From assembly GCF_027158485.1 (NCBI RefSeq), contig NZ_JAMKYJ010000014.1: a stretch of DNA of 62,611 nucleotides; one strand, given 5' to 3'. Both the position numbers and the translations under genes were made by a program. Position 1 is the first letter of the stretch, and each line of letters begins with the position of its first letter. Source of the stretch: Oxalobacter formigenes. Lineage in GTDB: Bacteria; Pseudomonadota; Gammaproteobacteria; Burkholderiales; Burkholderiaceae_D. Below, in pieces: positions 17,161 through 27,034 of the stretch. The notes below the pieces were generated by a model that searched no databases, was not told the DNA's origin, and saw only the letters and a program-made list of their open reading frames with translations.

Positions 17161-18816
17161 TCAATGGGTTTTTAACATTTCCCGTGCGTGATTCAGGGTT
17201 GCGTCAGTGATTTCAACACCACCGAGCATACGGGCGATCTCCTGTATACGTTCATCGTCGGCCAGTTCGACAATACGGGAAACCGGATGGGGGACTTTAT
17301 CAACAGACACCTTGCTGACCTGAAAATGGCGGTTTGCCTGACTCGCAACCTGGGGAAGATGGGTAACACACAAAACCTGGTGATCTTTTCCAAGTCTTTT
17401 CAACAAGCGCCCGACCACTTCGGCAACTGCACCGCCGACTCCCGAATCCACTTCGTCGAAAATCAGCGTCGGCGTTGCCGTCGCTTTCGAGGCAATCACG
17501 GAAATAGCCAGTGAAATGCGGGCCAGCTCGCCACCCGAAGCCACTTTCGCCAGCGGCCTCAATGTGGTGCCCGCATGGCCGGCAACCAGAAACTCAACCT
17601 GATCGACACCATAGGCATGAGGCGCTCCGACTGACACTTCAATCGAGAACCGGCCTCCAGACATATGGAGATCTTCCATAATGGAAGTCACCATATCACT
17701 CAATTCTTTTGCCGCTTCACGCCGTTTTCGTGAAACCGTCTCAGCCAGCTGAAAATACCGCTTTTGCGCTTCAGTTTCCTGTTTGTGCAATCCGTCTATA
17801 TCGAAAAGCTCGCCAAGCTTTTGCAGCGCCGCTTTCTTTTCACTCAACTCGGCATGCAAAAATTCCGGCTGTACCTTGAACTGGCGTGAGGCGGAATGCA
17901 GCGCTTCCATTCTTTTTTCGACCGTATTCAAAAGCCCGGGATCGAGATCGGCACGGGAAAGATAATCTTTAAGAGCGTAAGACGCTTCCTGCAACTGGAT
18001 TTTCGCCGACTCCAGCAATTCAACGACAGGAGCCAGTTTCTGGTCGTAAGCCGTCAGTTTCGATAAATTCTGTTCAAGCGCATGCAAACGGGACAAGACA
18101 GGCTGATCGGATTCAACAATCTCCGAAACGGCAGCTCCTGCGCCTTCAATCAGGCTTGCCGCATGAGAAAGGCGGTCATAATCGCTGTTGACCCGTTCCC
18201 ATTCGCCCTCTTTCGGATCGAGCTTTTCCAGTTCATTGACCTGCCATTCGAGATGTTCTTTTTCAGCAAGAATTTTTCTGGAATCGTTCTCGACTTCTTC
18301 GATTTGTCGGGATAAAGCCTGCCAGACCCGATATCGGATGGACAACTCTTCCAGTTCAGCTTGCAAACCGGCATGTCTGTCCAGAAGCAGGCGCTGCTCA
18401 TCCTGTTTCAGCAACAACTGGTGGGCATGCTGGCCGTGGATATCGACCAGAAGGGAAGCCAGTTCACGCATCTGGGAAGTCGTGACAGCCACCCCATTGA
18501 TAAATCCCCGTGACCGCCCCGAACTGTCAATCGTTCGGCGAATCAGCACAGAATCGTCCCCGGCATCGATTTCATTAGCCCTTAGCCATTCCGTAACCGC
18601 TTCGTTTACAGAAAATTCCGCACCGATATCAGCCTTGCTGGCTCCCTCGCGAACGACACTGGAATCCCCACGGCCACCCAGCGTCAATTGCAGCGCGTCG
18701 ATCAGGATCGACTTGCCCGCACCGGTTTCACCCGTCAATGCGGAAAAGCCGGAACTGAAGTCCAGTTCCATGCTGTCGACAATAACAAAATCATGAACAG
18801 TGAGCGCTCGGAGCAT
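17161..18816 (-). CDS. recN: DNA repair protein RecN
   Basis: 551 residues, an SMC-like ATPase used in double-strand break repair. Walker A GETGAGKS is at 29-36. A long coiled coil occupies about 150-380, and the C-terminal half has VASGGELARISLAISVI (signature) with LIFDEVDSGVGG (Walker B and D-loop). In E. coli recN is strongly SOS-induced, but the 53 bases upstream of this start contain no CTGT-N8-ACAG box, so direct LexA control at this point is not apparent. It lies downstream of nadK on the same strand. Confidence 0.97.
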   Translation of the reverse strand: MLRALTVHDFVIVDSMELDFSSGFSALTGETGAGKSILIDALQLTLGGRGDSSVVREGASKADIGAEFSVNEAVTEWLRANEIDAGDDSVLIRRTIDSSGRSRGFINGVAVTTSQMRELASLLVDIHGQHAHQLLLKQDEQRLLLDRHAGLQAELEELSIRYRVWQALSRQIEEVENDSRKILAEKEHLEWQVNELEKLDPKEGEWERVNSDYDRLSHAASLIEGAGAAVSEIVESDQPVLSRLHALEQNLSKLTAYDQKLAPVVELLESAKIQLQEASYALKDYLSRADLDPGLLNTVEKRMEALHSASRQFKVQPEFLHAELSEKKAALQKLGELFDIDGLHKQETEAQKRYFQLAETVSRKRREAAKELSDMVTSIMEDLHMSGGRFSIEVSVGAPHAYGVDQVEFLVAGHAGTTLRPLAKVASGGELARISLAISVIASKATATPTLIFDEVDSGVGGAVAEVVGRLLKRLGKDHQVLCVTHLPQVASQANRHFQVSKVSVDKVPHPVSRIVELADDERIQEIARMLGGVEITDATLNHAREMLKTH

Positions 18817-18869
18817 GTGAATTTACGGTTTCAATGAATCGGCTGACAATCAATGAATAAGGCAAAATC

Positions 18870-19763
18870 CTAGTCAACGACTTTTTCACGTCTGGAAATC
18901 TCGTTCCAGTGCAACTTGTTACGCAAAGTATCGTAATAACTCCATCCCATTGGATGAAGGAAAGTAATCGTGTCTGCCGAACGCTTGATGAATATCCGGT
19001 CGGAATTTCTCAGGCTGGCAAAAGACTGGGAATCGAAATTGATGCTCGGCTGATTGGCTTCCACGACTTCCACAACGATTTCACTGGTATCCGGAATGAC
19101 AATAGGCCGGTTCGATAGCGTATGCGGAGCGATCGAAACAAGCACAATCCCGCCAAGATTCGGATGCAACATCGGACCACCGGCAGAGAGGGAGTAGGCA
19201 GTCGACCCCGTCGGCGTCGAAATAATGAGGCCATCCGAACGCTGCTGATACATAAAGTGACCGTCCACATGGACACGAATGTCGATCATGCCCGAGCCAC
19301 CTCCACGGGAAATGACGATATCGTTAAACGCTATGGCATGATGAACGGTTTCACCGGCGCGGATAATGGAACCTTCCAGCAGAAAACGCTGCTCGGAAAT
19401 ATATTTCCCTTTCAGCATTTTATCCAGCACCAGCAACATGCGGTTCAACGGAATATCCGCCATGAACCCCAGATGGCCGTGATTGATCCCGATCATCGGA
19501 ACGCTATAAGGAGCCAGCTGCCGGGCAATCCCCAGCATGGTTCCGTCGCCACCGATAACGATAGCCGCTTCAGCCTGTGCACCGATCTCTTCCAGATTCA
19601 TCGATACAATGCCCGGCGTCGAAATATTGGCTGCCGTTTCAGATTCGTAGACAACAGTATGACCTGCCTCCGCCAGGAAGTTGGCGACCTTCTCCATCGA
19701 CTGGATAATACTGCTGATATATACCCTCGATACGAGTGCGAAAACTTTCTTTTTTGGCTGCAT
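18870..19763 (-). CDS. nadK: NAD kinase
   Basis: 297 residues from the ATG at 19763 (MQPKKKVFALVSR). This was chosen over an upstream in-frame methionine because it matches the family length and conserved start. It phosphorylates NAD to NADP with ATP. The diacylglycerol-kinase-like fold has GGDGTMLG (71-78), GINHGHLGFMADI and a later GSTAYSLSAGGP, the NAD-binding signatures. It is followed by recN after about 53 bases and is divergent from hrcA. Confidence 0.96.
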   Translation of the reverse strand: MQPKKKVFALVSRVYISSIIQSMEKVANFLAEAGHTVVYESETAANISTPGIVSMNLEEIGAQAEAAIVIGGDGTMLGIARQLAPYSVPMIGINHGHLGFMADIPLNRMLLVLDKMLKGKYISEQRFLLEGSIIRAGETVHHAIAFNDIVISRGGGSGMIDIRVHVDGHFMYQQRSDGLIISTPTGSTAYSLSAGGPMLHPNLGGIVLVSIAPHTLSNRPIVIPDTSEIVVEVVEANQPSINFDSQSFASLRNSDRIFIKRSADTITFLHPMGWSYYDTLRNKLHWNEISRREKVVD

Positions 19764-20094
19764 TTTTATCCGTGAATTAGCTATAACGAACAGTTTCAGA
19801 TTACACCAAAAATCCCTTTCTGAAACAGAAAATATTCCAATCAAATAACATAATCCGTCAAAACCCTGATTTTCTCCTTTATTTTATCCGGAAGAGTGCA
19901 GTTAAAATCCCACAAAAACAGGGGATTTTTCCGGGGAGAAAGACAATTTTCCTGCATTTTGAAATTTTTAAAACATTCCGTAGTCAAAAAAGCCTTATAA
20001 ATCATTAAAGATCATATTGTTCTCAAAACATGGAAATCAACAGGATATATAATTAACAATTACATCATTTCACGAAAAGAAAAACAAAGTCAAA
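19764..20094. other. 331-base divergent region between nadK and hrcA
   Basis: AT-rich with no coding frame. For nadK (minus) a candidate sigma70 promoter is TTGACG (19861-19856), 18 bases, GAATAT (19837-19832). For hrcA (plus) a TATAAT at 20048-20053 sits about 40 bases before the start but has no convincing -35. A GAGTGC at 19894-19899 resembles half a CIRCE but has no left arm, so hrcA does not appear to be autoregulated through CIRCE. I see no RNA gene here. Confidence 0.4.
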
Positions 20095-21117
20095 ATGTCT
20101 CTTGAACCGCGTGCACTGACCTTATTGAAAACTCTGGTTGAACGGTATATTGCCGAAGGTCAGCCCGTCGGTTCGCGTGCCCTGTCCAAATTATCCAAGC
20201 TGGATCTGTCTCCTGCGACTATCCGCAATATCATGGCCGATCTGGAAGAAATGGGTTTTGTCTCGAGTCCGCACACCTCTGCCGGAAGAATACCGACCCC
20301 GCGAGGCTATCGTGTATTCGTCGATACGCTTTTGACCGTCCAGCCAGTCAGTGAAAATGCGATCGAGTCGAATCTCCAGCTAAGCCCGCAACTTGGAAAA
20401 CCCCAAAAGATCATTTCCAATGCAGCCCAGATGTTATCCTCGCTGACACAATTTGCGGGAGTCGTACTGTCCCCACAACATGAATCCGCATTTCAGCAAA
20501 TTGAATTTTTACGTCTTTCCGAAAAACGGATATTGCTGGTTATCGTGACCCCGGACGGCGACGTCCAGAACCGCCTGCTTCTGACCGAAGTCGATTACAC
20601 GCCCTCGCAACTGAACGAAGCCGCCAATTACATTAACAGCCAATACAATGGCCTGAGCTTTAATGAAATCCGGCTGCGACTGCAAAGCGAGCTGAAAGAA
20701 ATCCACAGTGATCTCTCCAAGCTGATGCAAACCGCCATCGAAGCCGGTGACGAAGCGGTATCGGACAATAGTGAAGATGTCGTCATTGCTGGCGAAAACA
20801 ACCTGTTGAGCGTCAACGACTTTGCCTACGACATCCATTCCCTGCGCAAGCTGTTCGACATGTTCGAACAGAAAACGGCACTGATGCAATTGCTGGATGT
20901 TTCCAGCAAGGCCAGCGGCATCCAGATATACATCGGAGGCGAGTCACAACTGCTCCCGATGGACGACATGAGTGTCGTCACGGCTCCTTATCAGGTCAAC
21001 GGAAAAATAGTCGGCACACTGGGTGTCATCGGGCCGACACGGATGGCCTATCAGAAAGTCATTCCCATCGTGGATATTACAGCGCGCCTGCTGTCAAACG
21101 CGCTTTCCCATCCTTGA
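20095..21117 (+). CDS. hrcA: Heat-inducible transcription repressor HrcA
   Basis: 340 residues. The N-terminal winged helix includes GQPVGSRALSKLSKLDLSPATIRNIMADLEEMGF, cited here by its core SPATIRNIMADLEEMG, and is followed by SSPHTSAGRIPTPRGYRVFVD in parts (SSPHTSAGRIPT). These are the HrcA signatures. A GAF-like dimerisation domain and an inserted segment make up the rest. HrcA binds CIRCE operators and in other bacteria is kept active by GroEL. The only full CIRCE in this window is at the rpoH promoter, which points to HrcA repressing the sigma factor gene; groESL lies outside. It converges on pyrF with 3 bases between the stops. Confidence 0.97.
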   Translation: MSLEPRALTLLKTLVERYIAEGQPVGSRALSKLSKLDLSPATIRNIMADLEEMGFVSSPHTSAGRIPTPRGYRVFVDTLLTVQPVSENAIESNLQLSPQLGKPQKIISNAAQMLSSLTQFAGVVLSPQHESAFQQIEFLRLSEKRILLVIVTPDGDVQNRLLLTEVDYTPSQLNEAANYINSQYNGLSFNEIRLRLQSELKEIHSDLSKLMQTAIEAGDEAVSDNSEDVVIAGENNLLSVNDFAYDIHSLRKLFDMFEQKTALMQLLDVSSKASGIQIYIGGESQLLPMDDMSVVTAPYQVNGKIVGTLGVIGPTRMAYQKVIPIVDITARLLSNALSHP

Positions 21118-21120
21118 AAA

Positions 21121-21951
21121 TTAACGGAAACGATTGATTTCGTCACGTGTTTTGATGGCGGCCTGACGGGAAACGCTGGCGTAATTCTCGTTCTGGTCAA
21201 TGCCTGCGTACAGAATGGCACGCGAAGAATTGATCATCATTCCACGCCCATTGGCCGTGCGGCCGGCGTTGACCGTCGCTTCGATATCGCCGCCCTGGGC
21301 GCCAATACCCGGAATCAGCAAAGGCATATCCCCGATAATGGAGCGGACTTCTGCGATCTCATGAGGAAACGTTGCGCCAACCACCAGGGCACACTGCCCG
21401 TGCGTATTCCATTTTTCAGCGACCAGATGAGCCACGTGTTGATAAAGCGGAATGGTTTTTCCGGATTCGCTGACTTTCAGGAACTGGAGGTCAGATCCGC
21501 CGGGATTGGAAGTACGTGCCAGAACAATCGCTCCCTTGCCCGTATATTCCAGATAAGGTTCGACCGAGTCGAATCCCATATAAGGGCTCAGAGTAACGGC
21601 ATCGGCGTTATAACGTTCAAAAACTTCCCTGGCATATTGCTGCGCCGTTGCGCCGATGTCGCCACGCTTGGCATCCAGAATGACAGGGATGTCCGGATAA
21701 TTCTCACGGATATAACTGCAGATGTCTTCAAGTTGATTTTCCGCTCTGGCTGCATGAAAATAGGCAATCTGGGGTTTGAATGCACAGACAAGATCGGCCG
21801 TTGAATCGATAATGTTCTTGCAAAAAGCAAAAATACTGTCGGGTTGCCCACGGAGATATTCCGGGAAACGTTTTGTATCCGGATCCAGCCCGACACACAA
21901 AAGCGAATTGCTTTTTTCCCACGCAGCCGATAGTTTTTCAATAAATGTCAC
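21121..21951 (-). CDS. pyrF: Orotidine 5'-phosphate decarboxylase (long, type 2)
   Basis: 276 residues from a GTG at 21951, supported by GGAGAT eight bases upstream. It decarboxylates OMP to UMP, the last step of pyrimidine synthesis. The catalytic signature LDAKRGDIG holds D93, K95 and D98. The long form with GLDPDTKRFP near the start is the class found in Betaproteobacteria, Mycobacteria and Myxococcus, longer than the 230-240 residues of E. coli PyrF. Confidence 0.96.
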   Translation of the reverse strand: MTFIEKLSAAWEKSNSLLCVGLDPDTKRFPEYLRGQPDSIFAFCKNIIDSTADLVCAFKPQIAYFHAARAENQLEDICSYIRENYPDIPVILDAKRGDIGATAQQYAREVFERYNADAVTLSPYMGFDSVEPYLEYTGKGAIVLARTSNPGGSDLQFLKVSESGKTIPLYQHVAHLVAEKWNTHGQCALVVGATFPHEIAEVRSIIGDMPLLIPGIGAQGGDIEATVNAGRTANGRGMMINSSRAILYAGIDQNENYASVSRQAAIKTRDEINRFR

Positions 21952-22002
21952 TGTAATATCTCCGTAAATAAAAATTGCACCACATCATATTATCGCCCAG
22001 CT

Positions 22003-22926
22003 ATGTCACAGTTATCCAGAAAAGAATGGTTTTTGCTCCTGTTTCTTACCGTTTGTTGGGGACTTAGCTGGCCAATCATGAAATTCGGCATCCGTTATTT
22101 CCCGCCGATCACATTCCGGACACTGGGTTTGCTTGCTGCCTTGCCCATCCTGTTCATATTTGCACGATCACAACACGCCTCGCTCGCCATTCCAAAAGGT
22201 CATCTTCTGTCACTGATCAAGTTGTCCATACCGAATGTGCTCGTCTGGAATACGATGATCATTCTGGGTATCGGGATGCTTTCTTCAGGTCGTGCTGCCA
22301 TTCTCGGATACACCATGCCCATCTGGGCCGTTCTGGCCGGATTCATTCTGTACAAAGACAAATTGAGCCCTATGGCATGGCTGGGTGTAATTTGTGCCGG
22401 TTCAGGCGCAATCCTTCTTTTATCCGGTGAATTTTCCAATATTGCCGGCAAACCGCTCGGCACCATTCTCGTTTTGATCGGAGCCTGCAGCTGGGGTTAT
22501 GGAACTGTTGAAATGCGAAAAACCGTCCTTGCGATGCCGTCGATCTCCGTCACATTCTGGATGATCGCCATCAGCGCCATTCCATTGACGATTTATACCG
22601 TCATTTTCGAGCATTCAAAATGGCATCAGGTTGATGCATGGGGATGGGCAACCATTGCCTACAATGGACTGATGGTCTTCGGTATGGCGAATATCATCTG
22701 GATCCAGATGGCAAGGAAACTGCCTCCCGTTGTATCGAGCCTGTCAGTCATGATGATCCCCGTTGTCGGTGTTTTTTCCGGAACATTGCTGCTGGCTGAA
22801 GCACCTAGATGGCAGGATTATGCCGCACTGGTATTGATACTGGCATCAATGAGTACCGTCTTGCTGAAACCCTCACGAAACCATAAAGAAGAGGCTGAAG
22901 ACATTCCCCGAAAAGATCCGCAATGA
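22003..22926 (+). CDS. DMT-superfamily (EamA) transporter
   Basis: 307 residues with about ten hydrophobic helices in two repeated EamA halves (about 10-140 and 150-290). The first half has TVCWGLSWPIMKFGIRYFPP and GRAAILGYTMPIWAV, and the second has SWGYGTVEMRK and VSSLSVMMIPVVGVFSG, all typical of EamA drug/metabolite exporters. The protein should sit in the inner membrane; the substrate cannot be predicted. It is divergent from pyrF with 51 bases between starts and converges with the GGDEF gene. Confidence 0.9.
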   Translation: MSQLSRKEWFLLLFLTVCWGLSWPIMKFGIRYFPPITFRTLGLLAALPILFIFARSQHASLAIPKGHLLSLIKLSIPNVLVWNTMIILGIGMLSSGRAAILGYTMPIWAVLAGFILYKDKLSPMAWLGVICAGSGAILLLSGEFSNIAGKPLGTILVLIGACSWGYGTVEMRKTVLAMPSISVTFWMIAISAIPLTIYTVIFEHSKWHQVDAWGWATIAYNGLMVFGMANIIWIQMARKLPPVVSSLSVMMIPVVGVFSGTLLLAEAPRWQDYAALVLILASMSTVLLKPSRNHKEEAEDIPRKDPQ

Positions 22927-22950
22927 TAGCGAATTCCGATTGCAGAGATA

Positions 22951-24558
22951 CTAGCGCCCGCGCCGGTCAACCAGATTCTGCAATTCATCCGTATAAACAC
23001 AGTATTGTGCTTTTCCGCTGCGCTTGGCTGATAAAAGAGCAAGATCACTTTGCTTGATCAATTGATCGATATGCATTTTGGGATCTCTCGAAAAGGCGAT
23101 ACCCACACTGACCGACAATATTTTCAGGTTCTCCGAAGCGTCAAACACCTTTTGCATTTCTTCCAGAATATGAGCAGCCTTATGCTCGAGTTCTCGCTGA
23201 TTGCATTCTTCCACCATAGCAATCAGGAATTCATCGCCGCCGATACGGCAAATCAGATCATCGGGACAACAAAATCCCAGAATGTCACCCACCGTTTTCA
23301 GGGTATCATCGCCGACCTGATGACCGTGCAAGTCATTGATGAGCTTGAAATTATCCAGATCGACGTAAAGAAGGCTGACCTGAGGAGCATGGCAATTTTC
23401 TATTCTTTCATAGAAATAACGCCTGTTATACAAACCGGTCAAAACATCCGTATTGGCACTCAGCATCAGGCGCTCCTCGAATGTCCTCTCTGTCGTCACA
23501 TCCCGGCAAATACACAGTTTGCCGATAAAACTGTCAAATACATCGACAATCGGTTCTTCCGATATTTCGACAATTCGCGTGATACCTTTATTCTTCAGGC
23601 AAACCTCGATTTTGCCTGTCTCATTCACTTTCGAATTCTTCAGAATGGATTTTTTCCATTTTTCGAAGTCCACGCCGATCACATTAATCGGTTTTACTTC
23701 AAAATATTCCTCGAATTTTCGATTGATGTCAGTGATTCGTCCCTTGTCGTCATACACCAGAATGGCAAAAGGCATGCTCCTGAGGATGATTTCCAGTTCA
23801 ACCGTCATATTGCCCAGATCGGTCACGTCATGCGCGACACCGACTGTCCCCATCAATTCACCATCTTCGTCAAACAACGGCGACTTGTAAGTCTTGAACT
23901 GGCGCATTCCCTGCTTGCTTTTGACCCTTTCATCGAACACACAGGTTTTGCGGGCCTGCAAAACCATTTCCTCGGATTCCAGACAGATATATTCGCCACA
24001 GGCATACTCATCCGGTTCAATATCCCAGATATAGTAATGTCCACGCCCTTCTACATCGCTTCTGGTTTTTCCGACCGCATTGCAAAAGGCATTGTTGACC
24101 TTGAGATGAGAACCACGAATGTCCTTGAACCAGACAAGATCCGGAATACTGTCCATAGCCGTATGCAGATAAGTATGAGTCAGATAAGCATCTTTTCTCA
24201 ACTTGATCTGTTTAAATACCTGTTGAAAATGAAATGAGACAAGTTGCGGAGAGAGCGGAGTCATCCAGATATCGCTACACGACTCCATATCGTTTTTCGA
24301 CAAGCCGTCGGCTTGCCCGGAAGAACCGCAAAAAATCAGGAAGGCATTCTGTTTACACAAGCGGCGAATATTGGCCAGGCTCTCCTGCACGGGAACATCG
24401 ATTATGACAATATCCCCTTTCCGGGCTTCATCCGGATTGAATTCAGACAGAACAACAGGAAAATATTCAAAATTTTCCAATGGTTCGATTTTCCGGATTT
24501 GTGACAACCAGATATCGTCACGACTGAAAATTTTAATGGCGAGTTTGCACCGGTACAT
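22951..24558 (-). CDS. PAS-PAS-GGDEF diguanylate cyclase
   Basis: 535 residues from the ATG at 24558, preferred over an in-frame TTG six codons upstream because GGAGA is spaced correctly before it. The first 120 residues are receiver-like but unassigned (FLIFCGSSG and IWMTPLSPQLVSFHF). Two PAS domains follow (about 128-245 and 250-355), then a GGDEF domain with the intact active site GGDEF at 440-444. The arginine of the allosteric RxxD site is missing (CPDD at the matching position), so the canonical product inhibition is unlikely. There is no membrane segment, and the sensed signal is unknown. Confidence 0.92.
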   Translation of the reverse strand: MYRCKLAIKIFSRDDIWLSQIRKIEPLENFEYFPVVLSEFNPDEARKGDIVIIDVPVQESLANIRRLCKQNAFLIFCGSSGQADGLSKNDMESCSDIWMTPLSPQLVSFHFQQVFKQIKLRKDAYLTHTYLHTAMDSIPDLVWFKDIRGSHLKVNNAFCNAVGKTRSDVEGRGHYYIWDIEPDEYACGEYICLESEEMVLQARKTCVFDERVKSKQGMRQFKTYKSPLFDEDGELMGTVGVAHDVTDLGNMTVELEIILRSMPFAILVYDDKGRITDINRKFEEYFEVKPINVIGVDFEKWKKSILKNSKVNETGKIEVCLKNKGITRIVEISEEPIVDVFDSFIGKLCICRDVTTERTFEERLMLSANTDVLTGLYNRRYFYERIENCHAPQVSLLYVDLDNFKLINDLHGHQVGDDTLKTVGDILGFCCPDDLICRIGGDEFLIAMVEECNQRELEHKAAHILEEMQKVFDASENLKILSVSVGIAFSRDPKMHIDQLIKQSDLALLSAKRSGKAQYCVYTDELQNLVDRRGR

Positions 24559-24740
24559 AAATTCTCCACAACACAAATATAGAGATGCCTTTTATCTTTC
24601 AATCGCAAGCGACAAGGCGGCCACTTGTAAAAAACTTTAATTCCCCAGTTTCTCTATAGAGAATATCATTTTTATAATTTTTTGCTATAAAAAAACATTC
24701 AGAATAGTTCCACGTTGCAATATTTGTTAAAAGCACAACA

Positions 24741-24766
24741 AAAAAGGCAGCTTTCGCTGCCTTTTT
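24741..24766 (-). terminator. Terminator of hppA
   Basis: AAAAAGGCAGC-TTTC-GCTGCCTTTTT, a perfect 6-base GC-rich stem with flanking A and T runs, lies 20 bases after the hppA stop on the minus strand. It is symmetric. Confidence 0.92.
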
Positions 24767-24785
24767 CAAAACAAAGTTATTTTGT

Positions 24786-26963
24786 TTACTTTTTTTCAAC
24801 CTTTGCATCTTTGGATTGAGCATTACAATCATTTTCAATAATGATGACACTTGGCGGTTTTACCGCATCTGTCGCAGCTGGAGCGACAACAGCCGCCGGT
24901 TTTTCTACCGGTGCGACATAACCGGCCGTCATGGGCAACATCGGAACGACCAGCAGGGCAACGATATTGATAATCTTGATCAATGGGTTGACTGCAGGGC
25001 CAGCCGTATCCTTGTATGGATCGCCGACTGTATCGCCTGTGACAGCGGCCTTGTGAGCTTCAGAGCCCTTGCCACCGAAGAAACCGTCTTCGATATATTT
25101 CTTGGCATTATCCCAGGCACCGCCACCCGTCGTCATCGAAATGGCAACGAACAAACCGGTCACAATCGTACCCATCAACACACCACCCAAAGCCGCAGGC
25201 CCTAAAGCCAGACCGACAACGATCGGAACGATAACCGGCAACAGGGACGGAATAATCATTTCCTTGATCGCGGCAGACGTCAGCATATCGACAGCCTTGT
25301 CGTACTGTGGCTTGGCCGTGCCTTCCATAATGCCAGGGATTTCCTTGAACTGTCTGCGAACTTCAACGACAACGGAACCGGCTGCACGACCGACTGCTTC
25401 CATCGCCATTGCGCCGAACAGGTAAGGGATCAGACCGCCGATAATCAGGCCGATAATGACTCTTGGATTGGACAAATCGAACGACGTCGACAAGCCAATG
25501 GAATCCAGTGCATGGGTATAATCGGCAAACAGAACCAGTGCTGCCAGACCGGCCGAACCGATAGCGTAACCTTTCGTCACAGCTTTCGTCGTATTGCCGA
25601 CAGCATCCAGCGGATCGGTAACGGCACGGACGGAATCCGGCATACCGGCCATTTCAGCGATACCACCGGCATTATCGGTAATCGGACCGTATGCATCGAG
25701 TGCAACGACGATACCGGCCATGGATAACATGGACGTTGCAGCAATCGCGACCCCGTACAATCCACCACAGAACTGATAAGTAATGTAAATGGCGGCACAC
25801 ACGGCGAGAACCGGATAAGCGGTCGATTTCATGGAAACGCCCAGACCGGCAATGATGTTGGTGCCATGACCTGTCGTGGAAGCTTCAGCGATATGCTTGA
25901 CCGGTTTGAAATCCGTACCGGTATAGTATTCCGTGATGTAAACCATCAAACCGGTCAGAACGATACCGACCACGGCTGCACCCATCATCTGGTAACGCAT
26001 GTCTTCCGGCATGATCCACCATGTGACGCCGACGAAACCGATCAGCGACAGGATCGCGGACCACCACAAGCCTTTGTACAGGGCAGACATGACTTTCTTG
26101 TTTGGATCGGCCTTGACCATTGAACAACCGATAATGGAACCGATAATCGAAACGCCACCGAGCAATAAAGGATAAATGATGGCCTGTGTCGTCGCATTCG
26201 TAATCAACAGGGAACCCAGCAGCATCGTTGCGATCAGCGTCACGACGTAGGTTTCGAAAAGGTCAGCCGCCATACCTGCGCAGTCGCCGACATTGTCACC
26301 GACATTATCGGCAATAACGGCAGGATTGCGTGGGTCGTCTTCAGGAATACCGGCTTCGACCTTGCCGACCAGATCGGCGCCGACGTCAGCACCCTTGGTG
26401 AAGATACCACCACCCAGACGGGCAAAAATGGAAATCAGGGAAGCGCCGAAAGCCAGACCGACCAGAGGTTTGATCAGGTCATGAGGAGAAAGGCTGGCAG
26501 CCGATGGCAGATAGGAAAGGACAATATAAAAAAGGGAAACGCCCAGAAGTCCCAGACCGGCTACGAGCATGCCGGTAATCGCCCCACCGCGGAATGCAAC
26601 GTTTAAGGCACTTTGCATGCCATTCACCGCTGCCTGTGCCGTACGGACATTGGCGCGAACCGAAACGTTCATCCCGATAAAACCGCAGGCTCCGGACAAA
26701 ACCGCACCGACCAGAAAGCCGATTGCCGTCGCCCAGCCCAGACCGGGAATAAAGCCGATGATGATAAACAGCACAACACCTACAATACCGATCGTCCGGT
26801 ATTGCCGTGCCAGATACGCGGCGGCGCCTTGCTGAATTGCGTGGGCAATCTCCTGCATCCTTTCATTTCCGGCGTCCTTTGCCAGAATCCAGCTACGGGT
26901 GACCAGACCGTAAATAACGGCCAGCACACCGCATGCAACGGCAAACCACAAACCTACAGCCAT
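24786..26963 (-). CDS. hppA: K+-independent proton-pumping membrane pyrophosphatase
   Basis: 725 residues, about 16 membrane helices. It couples hydrolysis of pyrophosphate to proton export across the inner membrane. Pyrophosphate and magnesium ligands are seen in DVGADLVGK (193-201) and DNVGDNVGDCAG (219-230). Residue 460 is lysine within GNTTKAVTKG; potassium-dependent enzymes have alanine here, so this is the potassium-independent type. After the last helix the chain carries a hydrophilic 43-residue tail (683-725) rich in Ala, Pro, Val and Lys that I do not recall from well-studied members. AAAGGAG precedes the ATG. It could recover energy from biosynthetic pyrophosphate in an energy-limited cell. 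Confidence 0.96.
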   Translation of the reverse strand: MAVGLWFAVACGVLAVIYGLVTRSWILAKDAGNERMQEIAHAIQQGAAAYLARQYRTIGIVGVVLFIIIGFIPGLGWATAIGFLVGAVLSGACGFIGMNVSVRANVRTAQAAVNGMQSALNVAFRGGAITGMLVAGLGLLGVSLFYIVLSYLPSAASLSPHDLIKPLVGLAFGASLISIFARLGGGIFTKGADVGADLVGKVEAGIPEDDPRNPAVIADNVGDNVGDCAGMAADLFETYVVTLIATMLLGSLLITNATTQAIIYPLLLGGVSIIGSIIGCSMVKADPNKKVMSALYKGLWWSAILSLIGFVGVTWWIMPEDMRYQMMGAAVVGIVLTGLMVYITEYYTGTDFKPVKHIAEASTTGHGTNIIAGLGVSMKSTAYPVLAVCAAIYITYQFCGGLYGVAIAATSMLSMAGIVVALDAYGPITDNAGGIAEMAGMPDSVRAVTDPLDAVGNTTKAVTKGYAIGSAGLAALVLFADYTHALDSIGLSTSFDLSNPRVIIGLIIGGLIPYLFGAMAMEAVGRAAGSVVVEVRRQFKEIPGIMEGTAKPQYDKAVDMLTSAAIKEMIIPSLLPVIVPIVVGLALGPAALGGVLMGTIVTGLFVAISMTTGGGAWDNAKKYIEDGFFGGKGSEAHKAAVTGDTVGDPYKDTAGPAVNPLIKIINIVALLVVPMLPMTAGYVAPVEKPAAVVAPAATDAVKPPSVIIIENDCNAQSKDAKVEKK

Positions 26964-27034
26964 AATGACTCCTTTATCAGATTGACGTTCTACTTCTTCA
27001 GTTTAATGAGAATGTCGGTTGCCCACGAATGAGA

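Noticed and set aside
19894..19903. Half CIRCE-like GAGTGC upstream of hrcA
   Set aside because: The left arm TTAGCACTC is absent at the proper distance, so it is not an HrcA operator by sequence.
23050..24237. A 395-codon open frame on the plus strand opposite the GGDEF gene
   Set aside because: Both PAS and GGDEF motifs are on the minus strand; the plus frame shows no domain.
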